Source: Pyropia haitanensis | Taxonomy: Eukaryota > Rhodophyta > Bangiophyceae > Bangiales > Bangiaceae | Assembly: GCA_008729055.1 (NCBI GenBank) | Contig: SDUX01000136.1 | Location: forward strand, 1-64,000 | Length of the DNA: 64,000 nt | Direction of reading: 5' to 3' | Shown here: piece after piece, positions 10,749 to 20,728 of the stretch | Numbering within the stretch: the stretch's first letter is position 1 | Layout: each line of letters begins with the position of its first letter | Position numbers and translations under genes: made by a program | Notes under the pieces: generated by a model | Told to the model about the DNA's origin: nothing | Seen by the model: the letters and a program-made list of their open reading frames with translations, nothing else | The model's database searches: none

Positions 10749-10775
10749 CCACTGCGTAAGAGCAGCGGGCAGTGG
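10749..10775. repeat. Inverted repeat box CCACTGC / GCAGTGG, unit 1
   Basis: Perfect 7-bp arms (10749-10755 and 10769-10775) around a 13-base centre containing GTAAGAGCAGCGG. Later copies of the box keep the left arm but have GTAGTGG or GCGGTGG on the right. Equivalents lie at 30787-30813 and 51477-51503. It could be a protein-binding site or a hairpin; function unknown. Confidence 0.5.
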
Positions 10776-11501
10776 CGCCGCGTGCGGGGAGGGGAGGGCG
10801 CGCGGGAGCGCGCCCCCCCCCCCCCCTCCGGCACGCGGGCGCGATACGAGGGCGGCGCTCGAACGCCACTGCCGTCCGCACCCGCCGAACCCCCCCCCCC
10901 AGTATGGGAAGAGGGGCACGGTAACAGGAGAGCCCATGCTCCCGACTAGGGGAGCCTCCCGTTGCGGAGCGGAAAGGGGAAGGGATGACCGGTGGTCGAC
11001 GGAGGTCAGGCGAGAGGGAGAAACGAGAAGCAAACTCAACAAGCCGACAAAGAGACAACCGACCAGCGCGACCGGCGCCGCGACGCGCGCGGCGCCGTCA
11101 CCATCCACCGACGGCCAGTCCCCCCTGCCCCGCACCCATAACACTGCGTAATAGCAGCGGGTAGTGGCGCCGCGCGTCAGCGGGGGGGAGCGCGGGAGCG
11201 ATCCCCCCCCTCACGACACGGGCGCGATACAGGGGAGGCGCCGCAAAACGCCACTGCCATCCGCATGAGCCAAGCCCCCCCCCCACCACATGGGAAGAAC
11301 AGGGCGACCACAGGAATGACTCCGCCACCACTGACGGGAGCCACCTGTTACGGATTGAGGTGAGGCAAGGACGGCAGACCGTCGGGGGTGGGTCACACAG
11401 GCAACAGAAGAACTCTCGGTCAACCACACAGGCGCCGCCACGGCGGCTCCCCGTCGTCGTCATCCGTCGATGACCAGCCCCTCCAAACCCCCGCCCCCCC
11501 C

Positions 11502-11653
11502 CACTGCGTATTTCAGCAGCGGGCGCTCCCGCCCCCCCCCACTGCGTATTTCAGCAGCGGGTGGTGGCGCCCCCCCCCACTGCGTATTTCAGCAGCGGGC
11601 GGTGGCGCCCACGCCCACTGCGTATTTCAGCAGCGGGCGGTGGCGTCGCGCGC
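11502..11653 (+). repeat. 4 x 38-bp array, unit 1
   Basis: CACTGCGTATTTCAGCAGCG begins at 11502, 11540, 11578 and 11616, an exact 38-bp period. The 3' part of each repeat (GGGCGGTGGCGCCC and variants) differs slightly. Confidence 0.9.
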
Positions 11654-11950
11654 GGGAAGAAGAGGCGCCACAACGCCCCCCCTCCCCGGCGCGGGCGTGA
11701 TTGAGGAGGCGGCGCTCTCGCGCCACCCCCGTCCGCGCATGCCATCCCCGCTCCCCCCCCACGTACGGGAAGAGGGGGACGGCAACAGGGATATCCATGC
11801 CCTCCAGGAGGGCCGCCTGGCGCGGACCGGGATGGGGGTGAAAGAGGCTGGACACCATCGGACGACAGACGCGCAAGAAGCACAACCAAAAACAGCGGGC
11901 GGGCCGAAACAAAAAAAAAATCAAAAGAGGGAAGGAAAAAAAAACAGAGC

Positions 11951-14820
11951 TCACCGCCAATGGACGCCGTCTTGGGCAGAGGGGCGCTCGGCCGGGAGTG
12001 CCGCCGCTGGGTGGCACCCGGCCGCCGCCGTCGAATCGTCGCCGCCGCGTCAGAGTGGGGTGCGCGTGATGGCGGCGGCAACAGCACCGGCGGGCACGTC
12101 GCGGGTGACCCCCGCGCGCCGCCATCCCATGCCCGCCCCCATCCGCTGCCGCTCTCCGCGCCCGCCGCACCAGCGCCAGGGTTGGCGTGCGGAAAGACGG
12201 GCGGGGCAGCGATCGGGGAGGATGCCGGATCGGAGTGGGCGTTGGGGGGGGGAAGGGGCGGGCGACGGTAGGTGCAGAGGTGGGGAGTGGCGTGCGCGCG
12301 GCGGGAGCAGCGGGAGGCCCCACCGCCCGCTGCCGCGATGGGCGTGGCACGTCGAAACCGCGCCGGCGCTACCGATGGCCGCGACAGCGCGGGCCGCAGC
12401 GCCCCCGCGACTCACTGGCGCCGTCGTTGGCGACAACGACCGCCGTGCGGGCGGTACCGCCCGCCACGCCCCACCCGGCGGTGGCTCCCGTAACGGCGGC
12501 AGCCGCCGCAACGGCAGCGGCGGCGGCAACGGCAGCGGCAACGGGCAGCGGAGGCGGCGCGCCATCGCCGCCCATCCGCCGCGGCGACTGGCGCCCGCCG
12601 CGGCGCGTGCGCGCGCGTGGGGGCGGCCCACACACCGCAGCCGTGGTGGAGGCAAAATGGGCGGGCGGCGCGGAGCGGCGGGGGGGGGGAAGCGGGAGGG
12701 GGCGGCCAGCGGCGGGGGTGGCGGGAGGGGAGAAGGGAAGACGCGCACAAAGGCGGGAAGCGATGTGCGCGCGTGGGCGGGCCGTGCGGGCGCGGGGGGC
12801 GGGGAGGAGGGGGGGTGCAGCCGTTGACGAGTCTCACCGCGCGCGGAGAAGAGCGGCGGCGGCCGACGCGGGAGGCGATTCGCGGCGAGCGATCGTGGAG
12901 CATGGGAACGGGAGGCGCGGCGCGCCGCGGGCCGGGCGGGAGAGCGGGGCAATGCGGGACGGGGCGTGATGCGGCGGTAGCGGGGCGCCGAGGGACGGAG
13001 TGGGGCGGCGCGTGGCGAGGCGGGGCGCCGCGGCGCGGCGACGCACACCAGCGCGCGCGTCCTGCGTTTGGCGCCGCTGCCGCCGGCAGGCGCGGCACGC
13101 CGGCTCGATCTGCCGGCGCTGGCGCGAGGGCGTGCCGCGTTGGCAGGGGCCTTGGGGGGGGGGGTAGGGTGGCGCAAGCGCCGTGGCGTGCTGCTGGGTG
13201 GCGGCCGCCGGCTGACGCGGGGGGGGGGCGCGCAGGATGGCGTCTGGTGAGTGGCGCGGCCCGTGCTCGCGGAGGGTGGCGGCGTGTGTGCGTGTGGAGG
13301 TCGTTTCAAAATGGGCCCGGAGGGGTGGGGGGCGAGGGTGGAGGGTGGGCGACTGTGGGAGGCGGTCCGCATCGGTCCGTCTGGAGCGTCCGCCTGGGGC
13401 GTGGCCGCCCCCCCCCCCCCCTTTCACCGCACCCGCATCGGCGGCGGTGCGGCGGCCGCCCTCGCCGCCAGCAGGCCGCCGACAGCCGCACGCGGCCCGC
13501 CCCTGGCGATGCGCGCCACGCTGCCGGCCCAGCGGGCGTGGCGCACGTCGTCCTCCGTGCCCCTCCCTCCCCTTCACCAAGAAAAAGAAAGAAAAACCAA
13601 AACCGCCGCGCCCACTTTGTCTCGACGCACACATCCCGGCGTGGGGCCCGCCGCCCTTTTCAATTGCGTCGTGGCGCCGTACGTCACAACCTGGAACGGC
13701 GCGTGGAGACAGCGGGCGGCAGGAGGCGAGTCGGGACGGTAGCCGACAGTGTCGCGGTCCACGCGTGAGGGCGTCCGCAATTGGGACGCGAACCGTTTGC
13801 TTTTCATTCTGCCCTCTTAAGGGGCGCTTTCGTCCACACACGAGACGGCTGGCGGCTGCCTCTCGAGGCTGGGGAATGTGATCAAAAGCGGGGAGAGGGA
13901 AGGGACGGTCGGCGGGGCACGACGGCCGCGGTGGCCGCGACGCGGGGCGTGGCGGTGGTATCTGTTGGCACGGCCGCCGAAGCGCATCGGCCGGCGGCCA
14001 CGCTGGCCGCCGCGGCGGCGGGTGACCGCGCCGCGGCGAGGCGGTCGCGCCCAGCACGGCGTCGGAGGGAGGAGGGCGGCCGCTGTGGCCGCGGTGACGG
14101 CGCCGTCGCCGCCGTCCCCGCGCCCGTCGCCACCGCCACCGGCGCCATCACCGCCACCGCGGCCGCCGTCGCCAGATGCCGACAATTAGAGGGCGGCGGC
14201 CAAGGTGCTCGCCCCCGCCCGACCCCTCCAGCACTTCTGATCCGCGGCTCAGTCCCGCAGGCAGCACAAAAAGCCACCGCCGCCATCGCCGCCGCCGCCA
14301 TCGCCGCCGCCGCCACCACCGACGCCGCCACCGCCACCGCCGCGCGCGCCGCCGTGCACATGGCGGGCACCCACGCGTCGCGGATGCCGTCGCTTTGGCC
14401 GAAACGACGTCTTTACCACCGCAAACTGCCCGACAGCCCGCCATCAAAAACGGCACCGCCAACCCCGCCTCCCCCCAACTACCGACGCTGCCGCCACTAC
14501 AGAATGGTCCCTACCCGCCGTCGCGATAACGCAAACCCGTCACCACCACCGACACCAGAGCCGACCACCCCAAACAGAACAGCAGACGGTGCCCCCCGCA
14601 ACCGCCGACCCGACTCCTTTCCATGCGCACAAGCCGCCGCTCTCGCCCTCCCGCACCCTCCCCCTCAACAAACAAAGAGCTGCTGCGAGGCAGGTGGGTA
14701 GCCAGGGAGGTGGGCAGGCGGGGAGGTTGGCAGGCGAGGATGTAGGCGGGGTCTGGGCAGTCAGACTGGGCGGAGGGCGGGCGGGCAGAAAAACGTGGGT
14801 CACAGGACTGGTGTGCCCAG
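11951..14820. other. GC-rich spacer, unit 1
   Basis: Long CpG-dense spacer without tandem order. It contains short G runs (12684, 13144, 13223), a C run (about 13410-13422) and a GCC-rich triplet stretch (about 14275-14350). The last 450 bp (14380-14820) is less extreme. Frames are open on both strands, with Pro/Ala/Arg-rich translation. No gene can be supported apart from the doubtful ORF at 13781-14701. Confidence 0.55.
13781..14701 (+). CDS. Doubtful 306-codon ORF, Ala/Pro/Arg-rich
   Basis: Open frame with ATG in ACGCGAACCG-adjacent sequence, identical in length in units 2 (33822-34742) and 3 (54513-55433). The first 35 residues have ordinary composition (a HSALLRGAF stretch); the middle is Ala-rich and the end is Pro/Arg-rich. 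No domain recognised. The preserved length only reflects near-identity of the units here. Opposite-strand frames are similarly open, which argues against coding. Confidence 0.1.
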   Translation: MGREPFAFHSALLRGAFVHTRDGWRLPLEAGECDQKRGEGRDGRRGTTAAVAATRGVAVVSVGTAAEAHRPAATLAAAAAGDRAAARRSRPARRRREEGGRCGRGDGAVAAVPAPVATATGAITATAAAVARCRQLEGGGQGARPRPTPPALLIRGSVPQAAQKATAAIAAAAIAAAATTDAATATAARAAVHMAGTHASRMPSLWPKRRLYHRKLPDSPPSKTAPPTPPPPNYRRCRHYRMVPTRRRDNANPSPPPTPEPTTPNRTADGAPRNRRPDSFPCAQAAALALPHPPPQQTKSCCEAGG

Positions 14821-14903
14821 ATGGACATCAGATTTTGGTGGTAGGATCACGTGGCAAAGGTGTAACGTATTTTCATTGGAAGCCGCGCTGCTGACAGTCT
14901 CTG

Positions 14904-15209
14904 TTGTATTCAAAGCGCCGCGCTGAAGCAGCGCGTGTGCGATGTCATTGGACGAGACACAAAAGTTTGTGGAAAATGCCACTTGTTGTGACTTTGTTGG
15001 ATCGAATGGTACCAGTTTGGCTAATCGTGATTTCAGTCAATTCTGATTCCCAACTGGGCGCGGTTCACTCCACGGCGAGCTGCGGTGCTTTGTCTCGTGA
15101 CTGGCTCTCATCCGACACCCTTGGCCGCGCACATCAGTCGCGTATCTCTAGGACTGCGCTCTCTGGTCACGCGCGCGGGCCGGCATGGACCAGGAGCGGC
15201 TCGGGTTAA
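14904..15209 (+). CDS. Doubtful 101-codon ORF in the AT-richer island (unit 1)
   Basis: The plus-strand frame least affected by low complexity in the unit outside the foldback element. It contains a hydrophobic run (about residues 25-44, VVTLLDRMVPVWLIVISV) that could be a membrane segment, followed by Ser/Thr/Arg-rich sequence. An alternative start is the internal ATG at residue 24. No family recognised. A minus-strand frame (14982-14800) of ordinary composition overlaps it, so strand is undecided. Confidence 0.12.
   Translation: MYSKRRAEAARVRCHWTRHKSLWKMPLVVTLLDRMVPVWLIVISVNSDSQLGAVHSTASCGALSRDWLSSDTLGRAHQSRISRTALSGHARGPAWTRSGSG
14919..14935. repeat. Perfect hairpin CGCGCTG-AAG-CAGCGCG
   Basis: 7-bp stem with a 3-base loop in the AT-richer island. 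Identical at 34960-34976 and 55651-55667. There is no T run after it, so no terminator is claimed. It may be an RNA stem-loop or a protein site. Confidence 0.5.
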
Positions 15210-15240
15210 ACGGCACTCCCCGCCGCTGTCAATGGCCGTC

Positions 15241-16802
15241 CCGGTGCCCCTTTAGCCGCCTGCATGGGCCGTCTGCGTGCCGCTTGCGCCGCGCGCACCG
15301 GGTCTGACACAAACCGCCACCGAGGGGCGGGGGCAGGCAGATCTACTGCCGCGTTTGAATCGCCGAGCGGGAGAGAGGTACACTCAGCCGCAGACGGAGT
15401 GCATCTGCCGCCGCTCGTCGCGCGCGCGCCCCCCCCCCGCCCCCCCAGCGCCCCAGGCGGGGGGGGCGGGGAGGGGGGCGGCGGCAGGAGCGGAGCTGCC
15501 GCTGCCGTGCACCTGCTGCCCACCCACGCAGACGGCCACCCCAGCCGCAGCGCGCCGCCCGTGGCGGCCGTCGGCCGCCAACGGTGTAGGAGCGGGTGCC
15601 GCGGTTACGCGGTCGGCGGCGGCGGCGAGCGCGGCAGCGCAACCGCGTCCCGACGCGGCCCGCCACGCCGTCCCGACCCGCACCGCTGCCGCTGCGCCGC
15701 CGCCGGCATCACCTGCGCGGCCACAGAACCCAACCGGGCGGATCGCCACGGCGCACCACGACGCGGCCCCGCCCGCCGTCTCCGCCCCCGCCCTGACTGC
15801 CCGCCCGCGCGCGACGCCGGGACCACCCATGCCGCCCGCCCGCCCGACCCCGCGCTCGCGCCCACCAGCGCGCCTGTTTGCCCGCCCGCCGACCCGCCCG
15901 CCGACCCGCCCGCCGGTCCGTCCGTTTTCCCGCCCGCCCCCCCTCCCGCCCTCCCGCCTGCCGGTCTGTCTGTTTTCCCGCCCGCCCCCCCTCCCGCCCG
16001 TCTGCCCGTCTGCCCGCCCTCCCGACGGTGTCCACCACGCACGGTCGGCCACGCCCCACCTCGCCCACCCGCGAGTCGAGGCACGTGGCGTTTGACCGCC
16101 CGTTTCTCCTCTTCTCTGTTTTCGTTATGCACCGTTTCCTTTTGTCGTCCGCCCTCCTGCCGATACCGCCGCCGTTTTTGGTATGTGGTAACGGACAACG
16201 AAAGGCGGGGTGGCGGGGATGGCGCGAGGATGAGAGCGAGGGGCGGGGGTACGGTGCGTCTGGCGGGACACGGGTGTGACGGGACGCGCGCGCGGGCGGG
16301 CGGGCCGATGGTGCCCCCGACGCACCGCCCGCGCGCGCGCGATCCGCCGCGGCAGGGCGGGCGCGGGCGGCGCGTCGACGCCGCGCTGCCGCCGTTGGCG
16401 GGGCGGCCCGTCGCTGTGCGCGCCGCAACCCCCGTGCGGTCGCGATCCTCCCGCGTCGCCCACCGCGCCCGTGCCGGCGCCCGCCCTCGGCGGGTGCGGC
16501 CGCGCGCCCAGCCGCCGGCACCGGCCACCACGCCGCGCGTCTCGCGTGTCGGCGGCCGCCGACGTCGCCCGCAGACCCGCACGTGGCGGCGCTTCCCGCT
16601 GGCAGGCGTCACGTGCACTCGCGCGCGCACGGCGTCGCGTCGCCCGTCGGTGCGTGCGTGGCGTGCCCGTGACCGCCGGCATCGACGTGGCGCTGTGCGG
16701 TGCGTCGTGGGGGATGCCGCCGCGGGCGCGCGTCGGGAGTGCGGCGGAGCTGATGATTGAGACGGGCGGGTAAGTCCTGTGGTTGGGGGCCGTGCCTCCC
16801 TG
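15241..16802. other. GC-rich spacer before the 219-bp array, unit 1
   Basis: CpG-dense. It holds CGCGCGCGCG followed by C runs (15420-15450) and a C-rich strand tract (15878-16025) of CCCG repeats with a duplicated ~48-bp piece (GTCTGTCTGTTTTCCCGCCC). A short normal-composition stretch lies at 16080-16200, and long GC-rich sequence ends at GTAAGT (16770-16775). No gene can be supported beyond the exon-like end described separately. Confidence 0.55.
16276..16775 (+). other. Exon-like frame ending at a GTAAGT donor
   Basis: An open frame (unit 3 equivalent 57008-57507) whose last ~34 codons have balanced composition (GIDVALCGASWGMPPRARVG then SAAELMIETGG). It runs directly into G|GTAAGT (16770-16775), a consensus 5' splice site. 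Downstream, each 219-bp repeat has TTTTCTTTTGCAG|G, a good 3' splice site. This is compatible with a terminal coding exon, but upstream codons are Arg/Ala-rich and no homology is recognised. In unit 2 one G is missing near 36715, which breaks the frame inside a poor-quality stretch. Confidence 0.15.
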
Positions 16803-17730
16803 CTGCTGGGCGTCGTCCCCCCCGCCGGCGGTGTCCCCCCGCCCGCCGGCGGGTTTGACTGTGTGCTTTGTCTGTGGTGTTGGGGGCGGCGTCGCAACGC
16901 CAACGGGCGCCGCCCCCCCCGCCGGCGGTGCCCCCCCGCCCGTCGGCGGGTCTGGTTGACTGTTCCTGTCCTGTCGCGTCGCTTTGTGTTTTCTTTTGCA
17001 GGTGGGGGCGGTGTCGCAACGCCAACGGGCGCCGCCCCCCCCGCCGGCGGTGTCCCCCCGCCCGCCGGCGGGTTTGACTGTGTGCTTTGTCTTTGGTGTT
17101 GGGGGCGGCGTCGCAACGCCAACGGGCGCCGCCCCCCCCGCCGGCGGTGCCCCCCCGCCCGTCGGCGGGTCTGGTTGACTGTTCCTGTCCTGTCGCGTCG
17201 CTCTGTGTTTTCTTTTGCAGGTGGGGGCGGTGTCGCAACGCCAACGGGCGCCGCCCCCCCGCCGGCGGTGTCCCCCCGCCCGCCGGCGGGTTTGACTGTG
17301 TGCTTTGTCTTTGGTGTTGGGGGCGGCGTCGCAACGCCAACGGGCGCCGCCCCCCCCGCCGGCGGTGCCCCCCCGCCCGTCGGCGGGTCTGGTTGACTGT
17401 TCCTGTCCTGTCGCGTCGCTCTGTGTTTTCTTTTGCAGGTGGGGGCGGTGTCGCAACGCCAACGGGCGCCGCCCCCCCCGCCGGCGGTGTCCCCCCGCCC
17501 GCCGGCGGGTTTGACTGTGTGCTTTGTCTTTGGTGTTGGGGGCGGCGTCGCAACGCCAACGGGCGCCGCCCCCCCCGCCGGCGGTGCCCCCCCGCCCGTC
17601 GGCGGGTCTGTTTGACTGTTCCTGTCCTGTCGCGTCGCTCTGTGTTTTCTTTTGCAGGTGGGGGCGGTGTCGCAACGCCAACGGGCGCCGCCCCCCCCGC
17701 CGGCGGTGTCCCCCCGCCTGCCGTCGGGTC
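16803..17730 (+). repeat. About 219-bp dimeric tandem array (four repeats), unit 1
   Basis: Each repeat consists of two ~109-bp halves sharing GTCGCAACGCCAACGGGCGC, C8, GCCGGCGGTG and GGCGGGT. One half continues into TTTGACTGTGTGCTTTGTC, the other into TTGACTGTTCCTGTCCTGTC then TTTTCTTTTGCAGG. GCAG ends fall at 17001, 17220, 17438 and 17657 (219, 218, 219 bp). The last half ends differently (CTGCCGTCGGGTCTGTCTC). Confidence 0.93.
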
Positions 17731-18537
17731 TGTCTCATGTATTCTGTGGTGTGACATCAGTATGGCTTTACAGGTAGTGATGGGGGCGGCGCCCTCGTGA
17801 GGATGGTCGCCGCCCGAACAGCAGAGAAGTTGATTGGGGGAGAGGTGAGGGGGGTGGGAGTGGAGGGTGAGAGAGAGGGGCAGAGCGGATGAAAGAGGCG
17901 ACGCAGCGGCGGCAGCGGCGACGGCGGAAGCAAGGACGGCGGCAACAGCGGCGGCGGCAACGGCGGCGGCGGCGGCAGAGTTGGCGGCGGCAGCGGCACG
18001 GCAGCGGCGGCAAGGGCGGCGGCGGACCGGCGGCGGCGGCAATGACGGCGAGGGCGACGGCGGCGGCGGCAGCGGCGGCGGCGATTGCGGTGGCGGTGAT
18101 GGCGGCGGCGGCAACGGCGGCGGCGGCCACGGCGGCGGTGGCAGCGGCAGCGGCGGCGACGACAGCAGCAGCACGGCGGTGGGGACGACATCGGCGGCGG
18201 CGGCGGCAACGACAGCAGCAGCACGGCGGCGGGGGCGACATCGGCGGCGGCCGAGGCGGCGGCGACGGCGGCGGCGACAGCGGCGGCAACGGCGGCGGCG
18301 ACGGCAGCAGCGGCATCGGCGGCGGCGGCGGCGGCAAGGGCGGCGGCGGCGACAAGGGCGGCGGCGGCGACGGCGGCGGCGGCATCGGCGGCGGCGGCGG
18401 CGACAAGGGCGGCGGCGGCGGCGGCAGCGGCGGCATCGGCGGCGGCGGCGGCGGCGGCAAGGGCGGCGGCGGCGACAAGGGCGGCGGCGGCGACGGCGGC
18501 GGCGGCATCGGCGGCGGCGGCGCTGCGGCGGCGGCGT

Positions 18538-18571
<34 letters not shown>
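17731..18571. repeat. Linker and imperfect GGC-triplet field, unit 1
   Basis: A linker of ordinary composition (about 17731-17860, with TATGGCTTTACAG|GTAGTG, another acceptor-like motif) leads into purine-rich GAGAGAGGGG. About 650 bp of GGC triplets follow, broken by GAC, AAG, ATC and AGC. An ACGACAGCAGCAGCACGGCG piece occurs twice within about 60 bp (18155-18235). AT-poor and stop-poor, so frames are open in all phases; not treated as coding. Confidence 0.8.
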
Positions 18572-18573
<2 letters not shown>

Positions 18574-19255
18574 TGACAAGTGCGGGGCGGGTGGGGCAGC
18601 CGGGGGGGTGCTCCGCCCGCCCCCATTGCTGGCGTGGTGAGTTTGTTGGGGGGGGGGGTGTGGCGGGAGGGTGATTGTCGGGTGGTGTGCTGGCGGGGGG
18701 GGTGGTGGCGGCGTGGCGGTGGTGGGCTGGCGGTGGCGGGGTGTGGTGACGGTGGGGTGGTGGCGGTGTGGTGGGGGCGGCAACAGACGTGGCGGGGCAC
18801 TTCGGGGGGATGCCCCGTCGCGTTCTGGGAGGGGGGGGGTGGGGGGAGGGCCCACCCCAACCCTCTGCCGCGTCTGCCGCCACCGCCACCTGCTGTCGTC
18901 ACTCACTCTGCCGCTGCTTTACCTACGACCGCCACTACTGCCATTGCTGTTTCTGCCGTTGGTGTTTTTGTGTTGTTGTTTTTTTTTTTTTTCGAGGGGG
19001 AGGGCGACAGAGTGCAGGGGGGTGTGAGGGCGAGGGTGAGGGCGGCGTGAGTGGAGGGTGCGAGAGCGAGGGGGAGCTGACGGGGGAGGCGATGCGGCGG
19101 CGGCGGCGGCGACGGCAGCGGCGGCGACGACGGCGGCGGCGGCGGCGGCGGCGGCATCGGCGGCGGCGGCGGCGGCAAGGGCGGTGGCGGCGACAAGGGC
19201 GGCGGCGGCGACGGCGGCGGCGGCATCGGCGGCGGCGGCGCTGCGGCGGCGGCGT

Positions 19256-19291
<36 letters not shown>

Positions 19292-19974
19292 TGACAAGTG
19301 CGGGGCGGGTGGGGCAGCCGGGGGGGTGCTCCGCCCGCCCCCATTGCTGGCGTGGTGAGTTTGTTGGGGGGGGGGGGGTGTGGCGGGAGGGTGATTGTCG
19401 GGTGGTGTGCTGGCGGGGGGGGTGGTGGCGGCGTGGCGGTGGTGGGCTGGCGGTGGCGGGGTGTGGTGACGGTGGGGTGGTGGCGGTGTGGTGGGGGCGG
19501 CAACAGACGTGGCGGGGCACTTCGGGGGGATGCCCCGTCGCGTTCTGGGAGGGGGGGGGTGGGGGGAGGGCCCACCCCAACCCTCTGCCGCGTCTGCCGC
19601 CACCGCCACCTGCTGTCGTCACTCACTCTGCCGCTGCTTTACCTACGACCGCCACTACTGCCATTGCTGTTTCTGCCGTTGGTGTTTTTGTGTTGTTGTT
19701 TTTTTTTTTTTTCGGGGGGAGGGCGACAGAGTGCAGGGGGGTGTGAGGGCGAGGGTGAGGGCGGCGTGAGTGGAGGGTGCGAGAGCGAGGGGGAGCTGAC
19801 GGGGGAGGCGATGCGGCGGCGGCGGCGGCGACGGCAGCGGCGGCGACGACGGCGGCGGCGGCGGCGGCGGCGGCATCGGCGGCGGCGGCGGCGGCAAGGG
19901 CGGCGGCGGCGACAAGGGCGGCGGCGGCGACGGCGGCGGCGGCATCGGCGGCGGCGGCGCTGCGGCGGCGGCGT

Positions 19975-20010
<36 letters not shown>

Positions 20011-20692
20011 TGACAAGTGCGGGGCGGGTGGGGCAGCCGGGGGGGTGCTCCGCCCGCCCCCATTGCTGGCGTGGTGAGTTTGTTGGGGGGGGGGGGTGTG
20101 GCGGGAGGGTGATTGTCGGGTGGTGTGCTGGCGGGGGGGTGGTGGCGGCGTGGCGGTGGTGGGCTGGCGGTGGCGGGGTGTGGTGACGGTGGGGTGGTGG
20201 CGGTGTGGTGGGGGCGGCAACAGACGTGGCGGGGCACTTCGGGGGGATGCCCCGTCGCGTTCTGGGAGGGGGGGGGTGGGGGGAGGGCCCACCCCAACCC
20301 TCTGCCGCGTCTGCCGCCACCGCCACCTGCTGTCGTCACTCACTCTGCCGCTGCTTTACCTACGACCGCCACTACTGCCATTGCTGTTTCTGCCGTTGGT
20401 GTTTTTGTGTTGTTGTTTTTTTTTTTTTTCGGGGGGGAGGGCGACAGAGTGCAGGGGGGTGTGAGGGCGAGGGTGAGGACGGCGTGAGTGGAGGGTGCGA
20501 GAGCGAGGGGGAGCTGACGGGGGAGGCGATGCGGCGGCGGCGGCGGCGACGGCAGCGGCGGCGACGACGACGGCGGCGGCGGCGGCGGCGGCATCGGCGG
20601 CGGCGGCGGCGGCAAGGGCGGCGGCGGCGACAAGGGCGGCGGCGGCGACGGCGGCGGCGGCATCGGCGGCGGCGGCGCGGCGGCGGCGGCGT

Positions 20693-20728
<36 letters not shown>

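Larger units (their letters stand above)
10689..11950 (+). repeat. Three diverged tandem blocks (about 350-480 bp), unit 1
   Basis: Blocks begin at about 10689, 11083 and 11430. Each has, in order, a GGCGCCG box, a CACTGCGTA...AGCAGCGGG...GTGGCG box, a GC-rich stretch with a C run, a GCGATA or GCGTGA box, CGCCACTGCC or CGCCACCCCC, then (T/C)GGGAAGA and a purine-rich tail. The first two boxes are 392 bp apart and the next is 360 bp further on. The third block has four copies of the box. The similarity is visible by eye but heavily diverged, so this is an old duplication. Confidence 0.75.
14821..15240. other. AT-richer island, unit 1
   Basis: A compositional break inside the GC-rich unit. It contains CACGTG (14848-14853), ATTGG motifs near 14875 and 14947 (inverted CCAAT), a perfect hairpin at 14919-14935, and CAGTCAATTCTGATTC near 15040. 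These are typical of regulatory DNA, but no TATA box or transcript start can be assigned. Both strands carry short ORFs of ordinary composition. Confidence 0.45.

Noticed and set aside
14919..14935. Rho-independent terminator
   Set aside because: The hairpin is perfect but is not followed by a T run, and the context is eukaryotic.
15000..15080. tRNA gene suggested by GGATCGAATGG and GGTTCACTCC
   Set aside because: Neither fits the B-box consensus (GWTCRANNC), and no acceptor-stem pairing or A box was found.
18866..19622. Proline- and histidine-rich minus-strand ORFs of about 235 codons in each 720-bp monomer
   Set aside because: Three overlapping minus frames are open at once and the plus strand is open as well. 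This is an effect of GGC/GCC composition.
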